This document shows positions 43,286 to 54,700 of a DNA stretch of 64,000 nucleotides, piece after piece. Origin of the DNA: Acorus gramineus (taxonomy: Eukaryota > Streptophyta > Magnoliopsida > Acorales > Acoraceae); assembly GCA_030737835.1 (NCBI GenBank), contig CM060847.1, forward strand, positions 16,654,656 to 16,718,655, in the 5' to 3' direction. The position numbers were made by a program, and so were the translations under genes. Below the pieces are notes generated by a model. That model did not search any database and was not told where the DNA came from. It saw only the letters and a program-made list of their open reading frames with translations. Within the stretch, counting starts at the first letter, position 1; the number at the start of each line of letters is the position of its first letter.

Positions 43286-46200
43286 GGGGGCGGGGTGGTG
43301 GTTTTGTGTTTTTTTTTTTAAAGGCTCTGTTTGGATCTATGACGGATTCTACAATGGAAACTCCAAATGTGAATCTGAATATCTTTTTGATAAATTTGAC
43401 ATTTTTTGCATTTATTGTGTTTTGTTCATTAAATTCCATGCGTTTTCACCACATCGGAAACACTGCTTCTTAAAAAGGGGTCACTCTTTTATGTGCATAA
43501 TTGATATTTAGATTCTTAATGTACTAAATGTATAGTTCAATGAACAAAAATATGTTCGGTTGATAGGGACAGGAGGGTATCTAATTGGAGTATTTTTTCG
43601 AACATTTGGGCCTGTTCAAAAGAACTATGTCACTAGTCACGAGCGTTGATACACGCAGCCTCGTTTGCAGCCCCGTTTACAGACCGATATACTATGATAG
43701 TGCAGTATATATAATGCACTATCATGGTATAGCTTTTATTATAGTGTAAAACACAATTTTTTTCTTCAATTCGAAAAAAATATACTATTATATCTTAGTA
43801 TATACATCATTTCATATAGCAGCAAATACTTCAAATAGAGAGTATGATTTTTTTAAAAAAGAAAAATGATATGGCGTGCATAAGGGGGTTGGATATATCT
43901 TTTTCCCACTAGCCACATGCCCCCCCCCCCCCAAAAAAAAAGGCCTATAGCCGGGCCCTTAGACAGGTCTATGGGCCAGCACGAACGGGCCCAGCCTTCA
44001 GAATCAGGCCCGGGCTAGATTTTGATCCAACTGGCCCGTGCTAGGTTTTTGAGAGTTTCGGGTCTAATGATAACCTTTAATCAAGTGGGAACCATTTTTT
44101 CAAACATTTGGGCCCCGTTTGAAACTCAATTCCACACATTGGCTTTTCAAAAATCTACCTAGCTTTTAAAAAATGGTTTTCTGAGAGTTTGAAATGTGAA
44201 ATGTTTAATGAATAAAACATAAAAAAGCAGCGTTTAGAAAAATTCAAAGTACGTTGTGATAACCTTAGCTGTGTCACTGTGTGGTCCAGTTGCCAATCAA
44301 GACAACCCATAAACAACTAAAACAATCATACTGAGTTTAGGTCATGTGTTAGTCACACAAATACTCTTTATAATATATATCAACTAATAAGAGATTGTCT
44401 TTAAAATAAGAAAGAAACACTTTTCTAAAATCACTACAATTCATGCATGCATAATTTTGGTAGTCATTGATCGCCTATGTGGCATTTTTTCATTGGTTAA
44501 CACATAGAACTATGTGTCTTTACCATGAGATCCCAATACTACCAAAAGATCCCAATACAACCAAACATACCCCCTTCCCGTCTCATCTCTTGTTGGCCGC
44601 CGACCACTCCAAAGTATAAAAAAGAATCGATATCTTCATGTAAACTTATGAAAATCTAAAAAAATTTCTGTAAAATTAGTAAGTCCATTCATGTCCCTAT
44701 CTTATTAAATAATTTTATTTTTTAAGTTCCTATCATAATCAAAACTAATCAATTCTTTGGAACCCTATTAAATTTAAAAAAATTATTTCAATTCTTACGG
44801 CAGCTGCTAACTTTTAATGTATATTGGGAAAAACAAATTGTTTTCTGAACGTACGAGACTTCTCAGTGGAGGTGATAAGGACGTTCTCAGTATTTCTACT
44901 TTTGAATGGTATTTCAATCATAAAAAGATCTTGTTTAGATTTTTAATTTTTTTAATGACTTGTTTGAATACTGTTTTCAAATATTCCATTAACTAAATGG
45001 AATATTCCTGGAATATGCTCCTTGCACCGATCAAACAGTGATTCTTCAGTGATCAAAACTATTAACCAAAACAAAAGATAAGGATCTGAGAGAATTTACT
45101 GATTTTACTGGGATTTTTTTTATTTTCATAAGTTTCTCAAAATTCTCTGAAAGTATTTTTGCCAAACATTTTTCCTATATAAAAACAAAAAAAAAAAATT
45201 ACAGATACCACCCTTTGAATATTCAATAGTTTGAGTAGGTCCCACCACTTTTTTTTCATCTTTTGTTGTAGAGGCCAACGTTTCCCTGAGCCATAATAAC
45301 GAGCAGCCGTTTTGTCGCCGGCAAATATTTCACATGCTAATAGGAAATAATAAAGAGTGGGGAAACCTGACCTGAGATCACCTCGGCCATCCTTGTCTCT
45401 ACCCATGTCACCTTCTCCCCCGCCCAATTCTATATTATGTTGGATTCTTTGATTATCATGTCTTAATCATCTTGGGTGTCATGTGTGTATTAAATCACTC
45501 ACAAAAAAAAAAATCAAGCTAGAGTTTTTGAAAGGTCAAGTTTGATTGGGATACAATAAATATTGAATTCCATCGGCCAATGTCAGTCCAAAATCAATTG
45601 TGGGATTAACATGTGATGAAAATGGATATAAAATGATGTATCAATGTCTCATTTAAGACTGATCAAAACTGATGGAGTGGATCATATCCCCTCAATAAGG
45701 GGCCAACGTATGAACATTCATGAATTCTTCATTTCAATTAAAGTATTGCATGCGATGAATCGATTTTTAGTTTAATATGCACGATCGATTTGAGTTCACG
45801 ACAGAGATTATTCAACTCAATTGATTGGTACAAATTATAAAGTTCCAATGTCACATTGTTCAATTCAATTTATGAGCTGTTCAATTCGACTCATATTATT
45901 ATTTTGTTTAATTCATGAATGATATAGAGATCGACTCATGAATATAATTGTTCAGTTTAATGCAAAAGAGTTCATTTCAATGTCACTTTGCTTTGTCCAG
46001 TTCATGTATTGTTGAGTTTGATTCATAATTAAATTTGCTTCCTTAAAGATTTTTTTAGTTTGATTTATGTTTTATTCAATTCAATTCATGAATTATTCAG
46101 TCAATACAAAACTTTAAAGAATACCTCACGTCTGGCAGGAGAGTGTCCACATGTAATATGAGAGTGGCCGGTCAGTCCTAACCAGATCTAATCATTTTAC

Positions 46201-46516
46201 ATGAATCCTTCAAAGTTAAAAGTTTTTCATTAAACAGTTTTTAAAAATTGTTTTTCAAAAACATATTTTTGTTGCGGGGCGAGCTGTGTCAGTTTTCACA
46301 GGGGTGCCTTCTCATCACGACGTAGAAGGTGACGGACTACTAGCCCTGGCAAATATGGGAGGGTAGATTCTCATCTACCGACCTGTGTTTCATGGGTGCA
46401 TGCATGTTAGTTTTTTCTGTTTTTTATTTTTTCTTCTCTCTCGATTTCCCATTTCCTCCCCCCTCCATGTTCGGACTTTGTATCGATTTTGTGAAATTGG
46501 AATACAATTTCTACCT
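43286..46516. other. Intergenic, repeat-rich, no gene recognised
   Basis: Holds AT-rich stretches, a C12 run with GGGCC-rich sequence at 43920-44050, and ATAGTGCAGTATATATAATGCACTATCAT dyads near 43690-43730 (relatives near 52980 and 54560). 45137-45427 has a minus-strand frame of 96 codons without motifs. 46260-46500 is GC-richer and unexplained. Confidence 0.35.
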
Positions 46517-46519
46517 TTA

Positions 46520-47045
46520 CCCCCGTATGGCGAGGAACACAAGGCAAGAATAATGAAGAATAGATGAGAATAATTAAAAAAAGTTGTTTGTTTTGATAGA
46601 ATAAATCCCGATAGTTATGTCTGAATAAGCTAGGATAAGGCCTAATAACTATTCTAAGGAAATGGTGGAATTGGTTATCAATGCTTATCTATGCCAATGC
46701 ATAAAAATACCATTCTCTGTCATTTTAAAAAATTTATCTCACCCAACAAACTCACACATATTCTAAAAACTGTCACATCTATCAAATCAATCATATATCT
46801 CTCACACTATTTCTAGGGGGTATAATTGTCATTTAAGAAATCATAAACTCTTATTCATCACTTATCAACCATTTATCATCACTTTATCCAAGGTGAACCA
46901 AACAACAAAAAAATCATTTTTACATTTTTCAATGAGAATAACAAAAAAGACAATCAAACAAAAAGTTGCTTATTCAGCCTGAATTGTTATCTATCCAGTA
47001 TAACTATCGAAAACGAATAACATAATGTCACACCTCATACGTGGG
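46520..47045. mobile_element. Tourist-like MITE, copy 1 (526 bp)
   Basis: TIR CCCCCGTATGG / CCCACGTATGAG with TTA on both sides (46517-46519, 47046-47048), the target preference of PIF/Harbinger elements. The inside contains GATAGTTATGTCTGAATAAGC near one end and an inverted GATAGTTATACTGGATAG near the other. No coding content. Confidence 0.85.
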
Positions 47046-47468
47046 TTAGATTATAAAAAAATTATAAGTAAAAGTTAGGTTATAATACAACGCTACCTTA
47101 ATGGCAAATGCGATGTATGCATATCATCAAGGCGCGACCGGTCCCCTCATCTAATAAGAACAAAAATAAATAGAAGGCACTATAATTGGATTGATCTACA
47201 AATTTTATGATCCAACTGCCAACCTACCATTAACTTGGTGAAGGAATCAGTTAAAAGCATCCACATTTATGTATTGGAGCTTTAAGAGGTAAAAATGCTT
47301 GTCGGCCCTGTCAAATATGAGAATCTATATTTAAGAGAAATGAAAAAAAAAAATGAAAGGGTTTGACATACACTACACAAAAAATAATACCCAAATTATA
47401 TATATTTATTGGAGATTACATATTAAAAAAAGAATGATAGTATATAAATGCATATGACCTCAATTAAA

Positions 47469-47951
47469 GCCTAGTTTGACATGGGGATAAGAGGTTGAGA
47501 TAAGGAAAAAATTAGATTAAATCACTTGTTATCCCATATAACATAAAAAAAAGGGGATAAAGCATGGACAATTGTCTACATTTTGAGATAAAAAAATGGG
47601 CATAATTTTTTCTGGGTAAAAGGTGGAACAGACTTTGTTCCAATTTTTTATCCCTATTTTATAAAATTAGAATAGTATTTATGACTACCATTCCAAAAAA
47701 AAAAACAAAAAAAAAAAAATGCGTTCCACTAAACAATATTAATGACATAGGAAGGGTGGATTTGGTATTTTTAAAAAAAAAATTGAAGTTATCACATATT
47801 TGATCTAAATGCAAGATTGATGGTAATAACATAAAGAATAAAGATAATAAAAAATATTATCAAATGCAAATCTGAATAAAAATAATAATTTTTTTATTCC
47901 TATAAATCAGGCTAACTTATCCTAAAAATTTATCATTTTATCAAACTAGGC
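47469..47951. mobile_element. MITE with TIR GCCTAGTTTGA, 483 bp
   Basis: Perfect 11-bp ends GCCTAGTTTGA (47469-47479) and TCAAACTAGGC (47941-47951). The subterminal sequences ATGGGGATAAG and ATTTTTAGGATAAG are also loosely inverted. TSD not clear. AT-rich, no coding content. Confidence 0.6.
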
Positions 47952-48593
47952 CTGAAAGTGTAGGATAAACAATTGGACTAAAAACAGTGCTGGATGTAAC
48001 ATCTTCCAAACTTTTTTCTTGGAAATTAAATGATTCAATTGTGCTCTTTGAACTGTAACTATGCTCGCTTGAGATTGGAATTAATTGTTGAGTTGTCACA
48101 TGTTAGTGAAGTATAGGCTTCATTGCATAGTTTTTTTGTGGATGATGAATGTTACCCTAAGCACCGTTTACTATCCCATTTAATTTACAGTCCGCATAAA
48201 TTTTAAATTTTTTTAAATATACAATTTGTCAATAAAATATAAATTTATATGAATTGAATTAATATATTTTTATATTTTTCATGATTGATTGTATATTGAG
48301 ATAATAAAGTATATATATACTACATTAGAAGATTTTGAAGTACGTATTTAAACTCCGTAAGTGACGTGATGATTGCAAATGAAAATAGATTTAGTTTATC
48401 AGCACCAAATTAATATTTCTTGAAATTGGATTTTGAATTGGTTGGACAAATAATTAACTCCTCAGTTTAACTGCACGATATGAACTCCTAGTATCATGAG
48501 GCTTTACTTTCACTTACTAAACAAGAATTGTAAACGTAAAATAAAATCACATATGGCTCAAGGTAATAAGTTTAATTCAACTGATGGAACTCT
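47952..48593. other. AT-rich intergenic
   Basis: Nothing recognised. Confidence 0.4.
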
Positions 48594-48596
48594 TAA

Positions 48597-49117
48597 CCTC
48601 CTGTATGGCATGGAACATAAGGCAAGAATAATGAAGAATAGATGAGAATAGCTAAAAAAAGTTATTTGTTTTAATAGAATAAATCTGATAGTTATGTCTA
48701 AATAAGCTAGGATAAGGCCTGATAACTATTCTAAGGAAATGGTAGAATTGCTTATCAAGGCTTATCTATACCAATGGATAAAAATATTCTTCTCTGTCAT
48801 TTTAAAAAATTTATCTCACCTAACAGACTCACACAAATTCTAAAAACTGTCACATCTATCAAATCAATCATATATCTCTCACACTATTCCAGGGGGTATA
48901 ATTGTCATTTAAAAAATCATAAACTCTTATTCATCCCTTATCAACCATTTATCATCACTTTATCCAAGGTGAACCAAACAATAAAAAAATCATTTTTACG
49001 TTTTCCAATGAGAATAACAAAAAAAACAACTAAACAAAAAGTTGTTTATTCAGATTGTTATCTATCCTAGTATAGTTATCGGAAGCGAATAATCTAAAGT
49101 CACACCACTTACGGGGG
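48597..49117. mobile_element. Tourist-like MITE, copy 2 (521 bp)
   Basis: Same family as 46520-47045, highly similar. Ends CCTCCTGTATGG and, read inward, CCCCCGTAAGTGG. Flanked by TTAA/TTAA. Its right border is 4 bp from copy 3. A 98-codon plus-strand frame inside is shared with copy 3 but is an accident of the repeat. Confidence 0.85.
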
Positions 49118-49121
49118 TTAA

Positions 49122-49650
49122 CCCTCCGTATGGCATGGAACATAAGGCAAGAATAATGAAGAATAGATGAGAATAGCTAAAAAAAGTTGTTTGTTTTAAT
49201 AGAATAAACCCCGATAGTTATGTCTGGATAAGCTAGGATAAGGCCTGATAACTATTCTAAGGAAATGGTGGAATTGCTTATCAAGGCTTATCTATACCAA
49301 TGGATAAAAATATCATTCTCTGTCATTTTAAAAAATTTATCTCACCTAACAGACTCACACAAATTCTAAAAACTGTCACATCTATCAAATCAATCATATA
49401 TCTCTCACACTATTCCAGGGGGTATAATTGTCATTTAAAAAATCATAAACTCTTATTCATCCCTTATCAACCATTTATCATCACTTTATCCAAGGTGAAC
49501 CAAACAATAAAAAAATCATTTTTACGTTTTTCAATGAGAATAACAAAAAAAAACAACTAAACAAAAAATTGTTTATTCAGCCTGGATTATTATCTATCCT
49601 AGTATAATTATCGGGAGTAAATAATCTAAAGTCACATCTCATACAGGGGG
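49122..49650. mobile_element. Tourist-like MITE, copy 3 (529 bp)
   Basis: Ends CCCTCCGTATGG and, read inward, CCCCCTGTATGAG, followed by TTA (49651-49653). It is in the same orientation as copy 2 and separated only by the shared TTAA (49118-49121). Nearly identical to copy 2, so one of them is a recent insertion next to, or a duplication of, the other. Confidence 0.85.
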
Positions 49651-49653
49651 TTA

Positions 49654-50398
49654 TACTTCACAACATAATATAAATACTCATTAACCACTTCCCGGTAGGT
49701 TGAGAGGTTTATCCCTTCTTCACTCAGGGAATTGTTGATAGGATAATATTCGACCAGGAAAAAAAAACTCCATTTTTGAATAATTCATTCAGATAAAATT
49801 AAAAAATTTGAAAAATTAAATTAAAATTAATAATATGTACCATGTAATACTAGATGTGGCACAAGGGTCTTGATAATAAATTACAAAATTTTGGCTAACA
49901 ATATACAGGATATCTAATTTATATAGACATTTTACTTCATTAAATTCGATTCATGTCACAAAAAAAAAAAAAAAACTTCATTAATAATTTACAAATTTTT
50001 TAACAATATTCACTTTCAATTATGATGGCAAAATTGGTTCATTGTACCCATCAGAATAATGAACCAATTTTGCCACCCTAGTTGAAAGTGATGCCCAAAG
50101 CTTCTTGACATCAATATGTCATATCCTTTGTATCAAAACATCAAATCATGGAGAATAAGAAAAACATTAATTATATTTTTTTTTATAACATATAACAACA
50201 GAATAATAAATAAAAAATCCAAGAATATTCCAAACCCTGCCTCCCCCAATGGAGAACAAACTAAAAAAAATGCCGCCTTTGTCATGCACCCCATATTTGA
50301 GCCCCTAACACCACCACAATTCACTCTTGCAACAGAACATATAAGCAAAGAACCAGCTCAACCTCTCCTCCTCCTCCCCAAGTCCCCGTCCCATTAGC
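49654..50398. promoter_or_regulatory. 5' flank of the GRAS gene
   Basis: AT-rich upstream region. 50010-50090 contains an inverted repeat, TTGAAAGTGA / TCACTTTCAA with AAAATTGGTTCATT. The immediate 100 bp before the ATG are C/A-rich and leader-like. No definite TATA box is called. Confidence 0.4.
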
Positions 50399-51793
50399 AT
50401 GAGTGATTGGCTCCCCAACCCCCACCACCACCGCGGCACGGCAATCCGCCAGTTCTCCCCGGCCGCCCGCATCGAACAAGACCACCGGTTCGATGACCAT
50501 ATGACATATGTCTCTGAAGACATATGTCACATCAACACCTACATCAATTCCAGTTACACGGACCAGAAACAAGAAGAAGACCCCACCAACTACTTGATCG
50601 ACGTCGATGCCTTCAAAGGCGACCAGTCGCCAGCGGAGATAGACCAAACCGCCCTCGACCGTGGGCTCGAGCTAGTCCACGCGCTTCTCGCGTGCGCGGA
50701 GGCCATCGGGTGCCGCGACACCCGCCTCGCTTCCTCCCTCCTCGACCGCATACGGGCGCGGGCCTGCCCGTCGGGCGACCCACTCCAGCGCGTCTCCCAC
50801 TACTTCGCAACTGGGCTCTCGGCCCGCCTCTCCCTCCTCGAGCACCTCGGCCCGAACAATCCCCTCACCGACACCTCCACCGCCCCGCTTGTCTCCGCAG
50901 ATGAGCGCGCGGAGGCGTTCCGCCTCCTCCACCAGACCACCCCCTTCGCCGTCTTCGGCCACGCCGCCGCCAACGCCGCGATCCTCCGCGCCTCACAAGG
51001 CGCCGACGCCCTCCACATCGTCGACCTTGGCATGGAGCACGCGCTCCAGTGGCCGCCGCTCCTCCGCTCCCTTGCCTCGCGCGCCACCCCGACCACCGTC
51101 CGCATCACCGGCCTCGGCGTGCCCGCGGACCGCGCCGCGCACCTCGAGGCGAGCATGGCGTCGGTCGTGGAGGAGGCGCGCGCGCTCGGCGTGCGCGTCG
51201 ATTTCCGCGCGCTTTGCGGCGATGAAGACGTGGAGTCGTCGCTCGAGCCGCGGCTGCGGCGTGGGGAGGCGCTGTACGTAAACGCGGCGGCGCGGCTGCA
51301 CAGGTACGAGAGGGAGAGGCTGAAGGAGGTGCTGAGGGGGATAAGGAGGGTGGGGCCGGCGCTGGTGACGGTGGCGGAGCAGGACGCGGACCATAACGGG
51401 CCGTTCTTCGTGGGGAGGTTCGTTGAGGCGATTCACTATTACGCGGCGGTGTTTGATTCGTTGGAGGGGGTGGGGAGGGGGAGGGGGAGGGTGGAGGGGT
51501 GGCACTTTGGGGAGGAGATAAGGGAGGTGGTGGCGGGGGAGGGGAGGGGGAGGAGGATGAGACACGAGAGGGCGGAGAGGTGGAGGAGGGTGATGGGGAG
51601 GGCGGGGTTTCAAGGGGTGGGGGTGGAGGAGGGATGCATGGGGGAGGTGAGGAGGGTGGTGGCGGAGTACGGAGGGATGGGGTACACGGTGGCGGCGGAG
51701 AAGGGGTGCCTACTTTTGGGGTGGAAGGGGAGGCCCATCATGATGGCATCTGCTTGGAGAGTTCACCCTTCTAATTCTTCTTCTTCCACTTGA
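50399..51793 (+). CDS. GRAS family transcriptional regulator, single exon
   Basis: 464 residues from ATG at 50399 to TGA. The N-terminal 85 residues are variable. Then come LHRI (about 89-145, LELVHALLACAEAI), VHIID (about 203-222, ALHIVDLGMEHALQWPP), LHRII (about 296-355, ending in HYYAAVFDSLE), a PFYRE-equivalent (about 366-404, WHFGEEIREVV...RHERAERWRRVMGRAGF) and a C-terminal SAW region (about 420-454, ending MASAWRV). No DELLA or TVHYNP motif is present in the N-terminus, so a true DELLA protein is unlikely; the subfamily is not assigned. GRAS proteins act in the nucleus as co-regulators. G/R-rich insertions (about 359-365, 380-388) are encoded by GGGGA runs. Intronless structure is normal for GRAS. 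Confidence 0.92.
   Translation: MSDWLPNPHHHRGTAIRQFSPAARIEQDHRFDDHMTYVSEDICHINTYINSSYTDQKQEEDPTNYLIDVDAFKGDQSPAEIDQTALDRGLELVHALLACAEAIGCRDTRLASSLLDRIRARACPSGDPLQRVSHYFATGLSARLSLLEHLGPNNPLTDTSTAPLVSADERAEAFRLLHQTTPFAVFGHAAANAAILRASQGADALHIVDLGMEHALQWPPLLRSLASRATPTTVRITGLGVPADRAAHLEASMASVVEEARALGVRVDFRALCGDEDVESSLEPRLRRGEALYVNAAARLHRYERERLKEVLRGIRRVGPALVTVAEQDADHNGPFFVGRFVEAIHYYAAVFDSLEGVGRGRGRVEGWHFGEEIREVVAGEGRGRRMRHERAERWRRVMGRAGFQGVGVEEGCMGEVRRVVAEYGGMGYTVAAEKGCLLLGWKGRPIMMASAWRVHPSNSSSST
51462..51499 (+). other. G-run cluster in the GRAS coding strand (possible G-quadruplex)
   Basis: Seven G-runs of 2-5 bases separated by single A or T in 38 bp. Inside the ORF, encoding part of the VGRGRGR-type insertion. 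Confidence 0.7.
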
Positions 51794-54700
51794 GGGAAAG
51801 TCAGTTTGGCTTTGATTCTCTTTCTCCATCTGATGTCCTTATTTTTGGAACTTATGCTTATTTTTTTGATATCGTAGACAAAAAATTTCACTTCACAGAA
51901 TTTACGAGAACTGGATTTTTAAGAATAAGGAATTCTCACCAACATTTTTAAACTGGACCTTAGTTTGGGAGGTTTTCATTTAGTGGGTGTTATGGATCGT
52001 TTAGTCTTTGTTTTCTTGAATGAATAATGTCGAAGTTGAAGTGAAGCTCCATGTGCCTAGTGAGAGTCATTAGTTAATCAATTTGGGTTTTGGTAAGTGT
52101 TTTTGTTTTATTTTCCTTTGAATTTTATTCTATGTACATGGGCAAGATATGAAGTTTGAAACTTGGGGCCGCGTCATGAAGAGGGATTACCTCTGTTAAC
52201 CTAGCTAGTGGTGCTTTGGTTTAAATATGCACGTTTTTCTCTTTCTTTTCTTTTTTTGGTTTGTTTTTTGAAATTGTTATACGTGTGTGATTATATGATA
52301 ATTCTTTGTGGATGAATTGTATTCAGTGTGCACTGTTTAAATATGAAAAATATTACACTCAACCATTCATGTTTTGATTTTTTTTTTTTGAAATGTATAG
52401 TTGTATAATGAAATGCATAGTTTAACAATAATGAAACACATTCAAATGAATTAAATATATTTTTTTATATTTCAAATATATATCATATTAAAAATTTATA
52501 TACTAAGTTGAACCACAAGAATGACTACAGAAATGATTGTGTATCAACACCGATGTGATTCTGAGCAATAAAAGGTGATATCAGAGCTCGTCAATCCCTC
52601 AATTTCAAGTAAAAGTGACGGCATTTGGGGCTGTGATATTTCTAGTTATATGTTGTGGACTGACGAACTTTGATCGAATCCAAGAAATAAAAAAGTTTGA
52701 TAAATGCTCTTCCTAGGCTAGGAGAGATCATTTGTTAGAATCCCCCTTAGAGATGGACAGAGAGATGCACGGAAATCATGAGTTCAAGAGAAGAAAAATG
52801 AGACATTCAGTCCCAATTGCAGTCTACGTCGATTTTCTTTTTCTTAAAAATCAAACACTCTTCTATTGAAATATATGTTGTTATATGAAATAAAGCATAT
52901 ACTGAAATACAATAATGTATTTTTTTTCACTTTAAAAAAATAAAAAAAATTGTCATACACTATACATACATTATGATAGCGCAGTATTGTATGGGGATGC
53001 AGCCTGGATTATGAAACGGACTTTGTGTATCAGCGCTCGCACAAGACAATGATAACATAATAAATTGTGACATTTGAGTCTGTCTACAATTTCTACTCTA
53101 CTTGCTTTGCCTACTTAGGTAGCGTTTAGTAGGGAGATTGCAAAACTTATTTTTTATAAGGGATTTTTAATTTTAAATCCCCACCGGCCATCATATTCAG
53201 TGATCGATCCCTCCCTTCTTCTTCGTATTTAGATTTTAGTCTTCCGATTTAAATGATAGGGACCTATCCATAAATTATTTAATTTACTTTTTAGTTCCTG
53301 TGAGTGACCTATCCATGAATTATCCTTTAAATCGGGGACTAAAACCTAAATACGAAGAAAGGAGGGATTGATCACTAAATATGATGGTTTGTGAGGACTT
53401 AAAAATAAAAATCCATTTTTATAAATGCTGGGTTTAAAACTGATTCTGCAGAAAGCTGACTCCACCCAACTTTCACTGATGGCAACTTTTGGATACTATT
53501 TGTCTAAAATCTATCTACAAGAAACTGTGATTGCAAAACTGTTTGATTACACGATTACAGAATCAGTTTCTTGCATGTCCAATCATAGAACCAAACATTG
53601 TCTTAGCCTCTTCACATGCAAGAGTTTGGCTCAAGAAGTTTAATATAACCAACATATGAGTACCCCACCTTGCATAAAAAATGCTCCCCACCTGTATCAA
53701 ACATACTCTGTTGGACCCTCTGGCCTCTTCCCCCACTTTTGTTCAAATTCCTGTGAGGGATGTTTTTACTTAGCTTTCAAAGATAGTCGAAAGGGCATTG
53801 TTACACTCAGTTTTTTTTTACAGTTAAAAATACAGTGTTATATATCTCGTTATAAATTCAATGAAGCATATATAATGTACCTCGTTAAATTTTTTTTTTT
53901 ACACTTATTAAAAATCTGTTTATTCAACTCAAAATGAAGCGACATACACTTTTTATCAAAATATATCTACTTCATTAAATGATGTTTATTAATAAAAAAA
54001 AATAAAAATATATGTGATCTGAAATGATTGAATCTAACATTTTCCTAATAAAAAAGATCAGCAGTGCTTGACCGGGATGGGCCTGTGCCACTGGACCCAT
54101 AGTTGTCCTCTTGTTAAGGCCGGGATGCACGAGATGTTGATGGGGCTTGTTTTATATGCAATTCTTATATGTTTATTGTTTAACATAGTGTGTAGCCCCT
54201 TTCACTGCTCTCACTGTTGTTTTTATAACATTATTATATTCAGTCTATTTTAAAGTCTTAAATATATTCTTATATACATAGTTAGCATTGTATACTTATC
54301 ATAGCAAAGTATATACATTGTTAGAAAAATTTTATATTTTTTATAAATAAAATCATTCAATTTTACGTACTTTTTATTAAGGTACATATGTCATTAGATG
54401 ATGTATTTGATTTTAAAAAAATAAAAATGTGTGGGGATTGCATTTGTGACTATAAAAAAGACTGAGTGTAACATTATCCTTTTATTTTTAAATTATACAC
54501 ACACATATAAACCAACATATTTTTCTCTATGAAAAAATAAAAAGAAAATTTATTTTCATAGTAGAGTATATATTGCACTATCACAATACACATTTCAATA
54601 GTGGGGTGTATAAACAAGGGATCCTTTTTGAATTGCAAACAGGACTATGAAATAGACTGAATATATTAACACTTTTAATGTGTGTGTGTGTGTGTGAAAA

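Noticed and set aside
48774-49560. Two similar 86-98-codon plus-strand frames
   Set aside because: They are the same internal stretch of two near-identical MITE copies, not a duplicated gene.
53160-53400. Inverted repeat as a hairpin RNA gene
   Set aside because: Imperfect and AT-rich with TIR-like context; more likely a degraded MITE, and no precursor features are evident.
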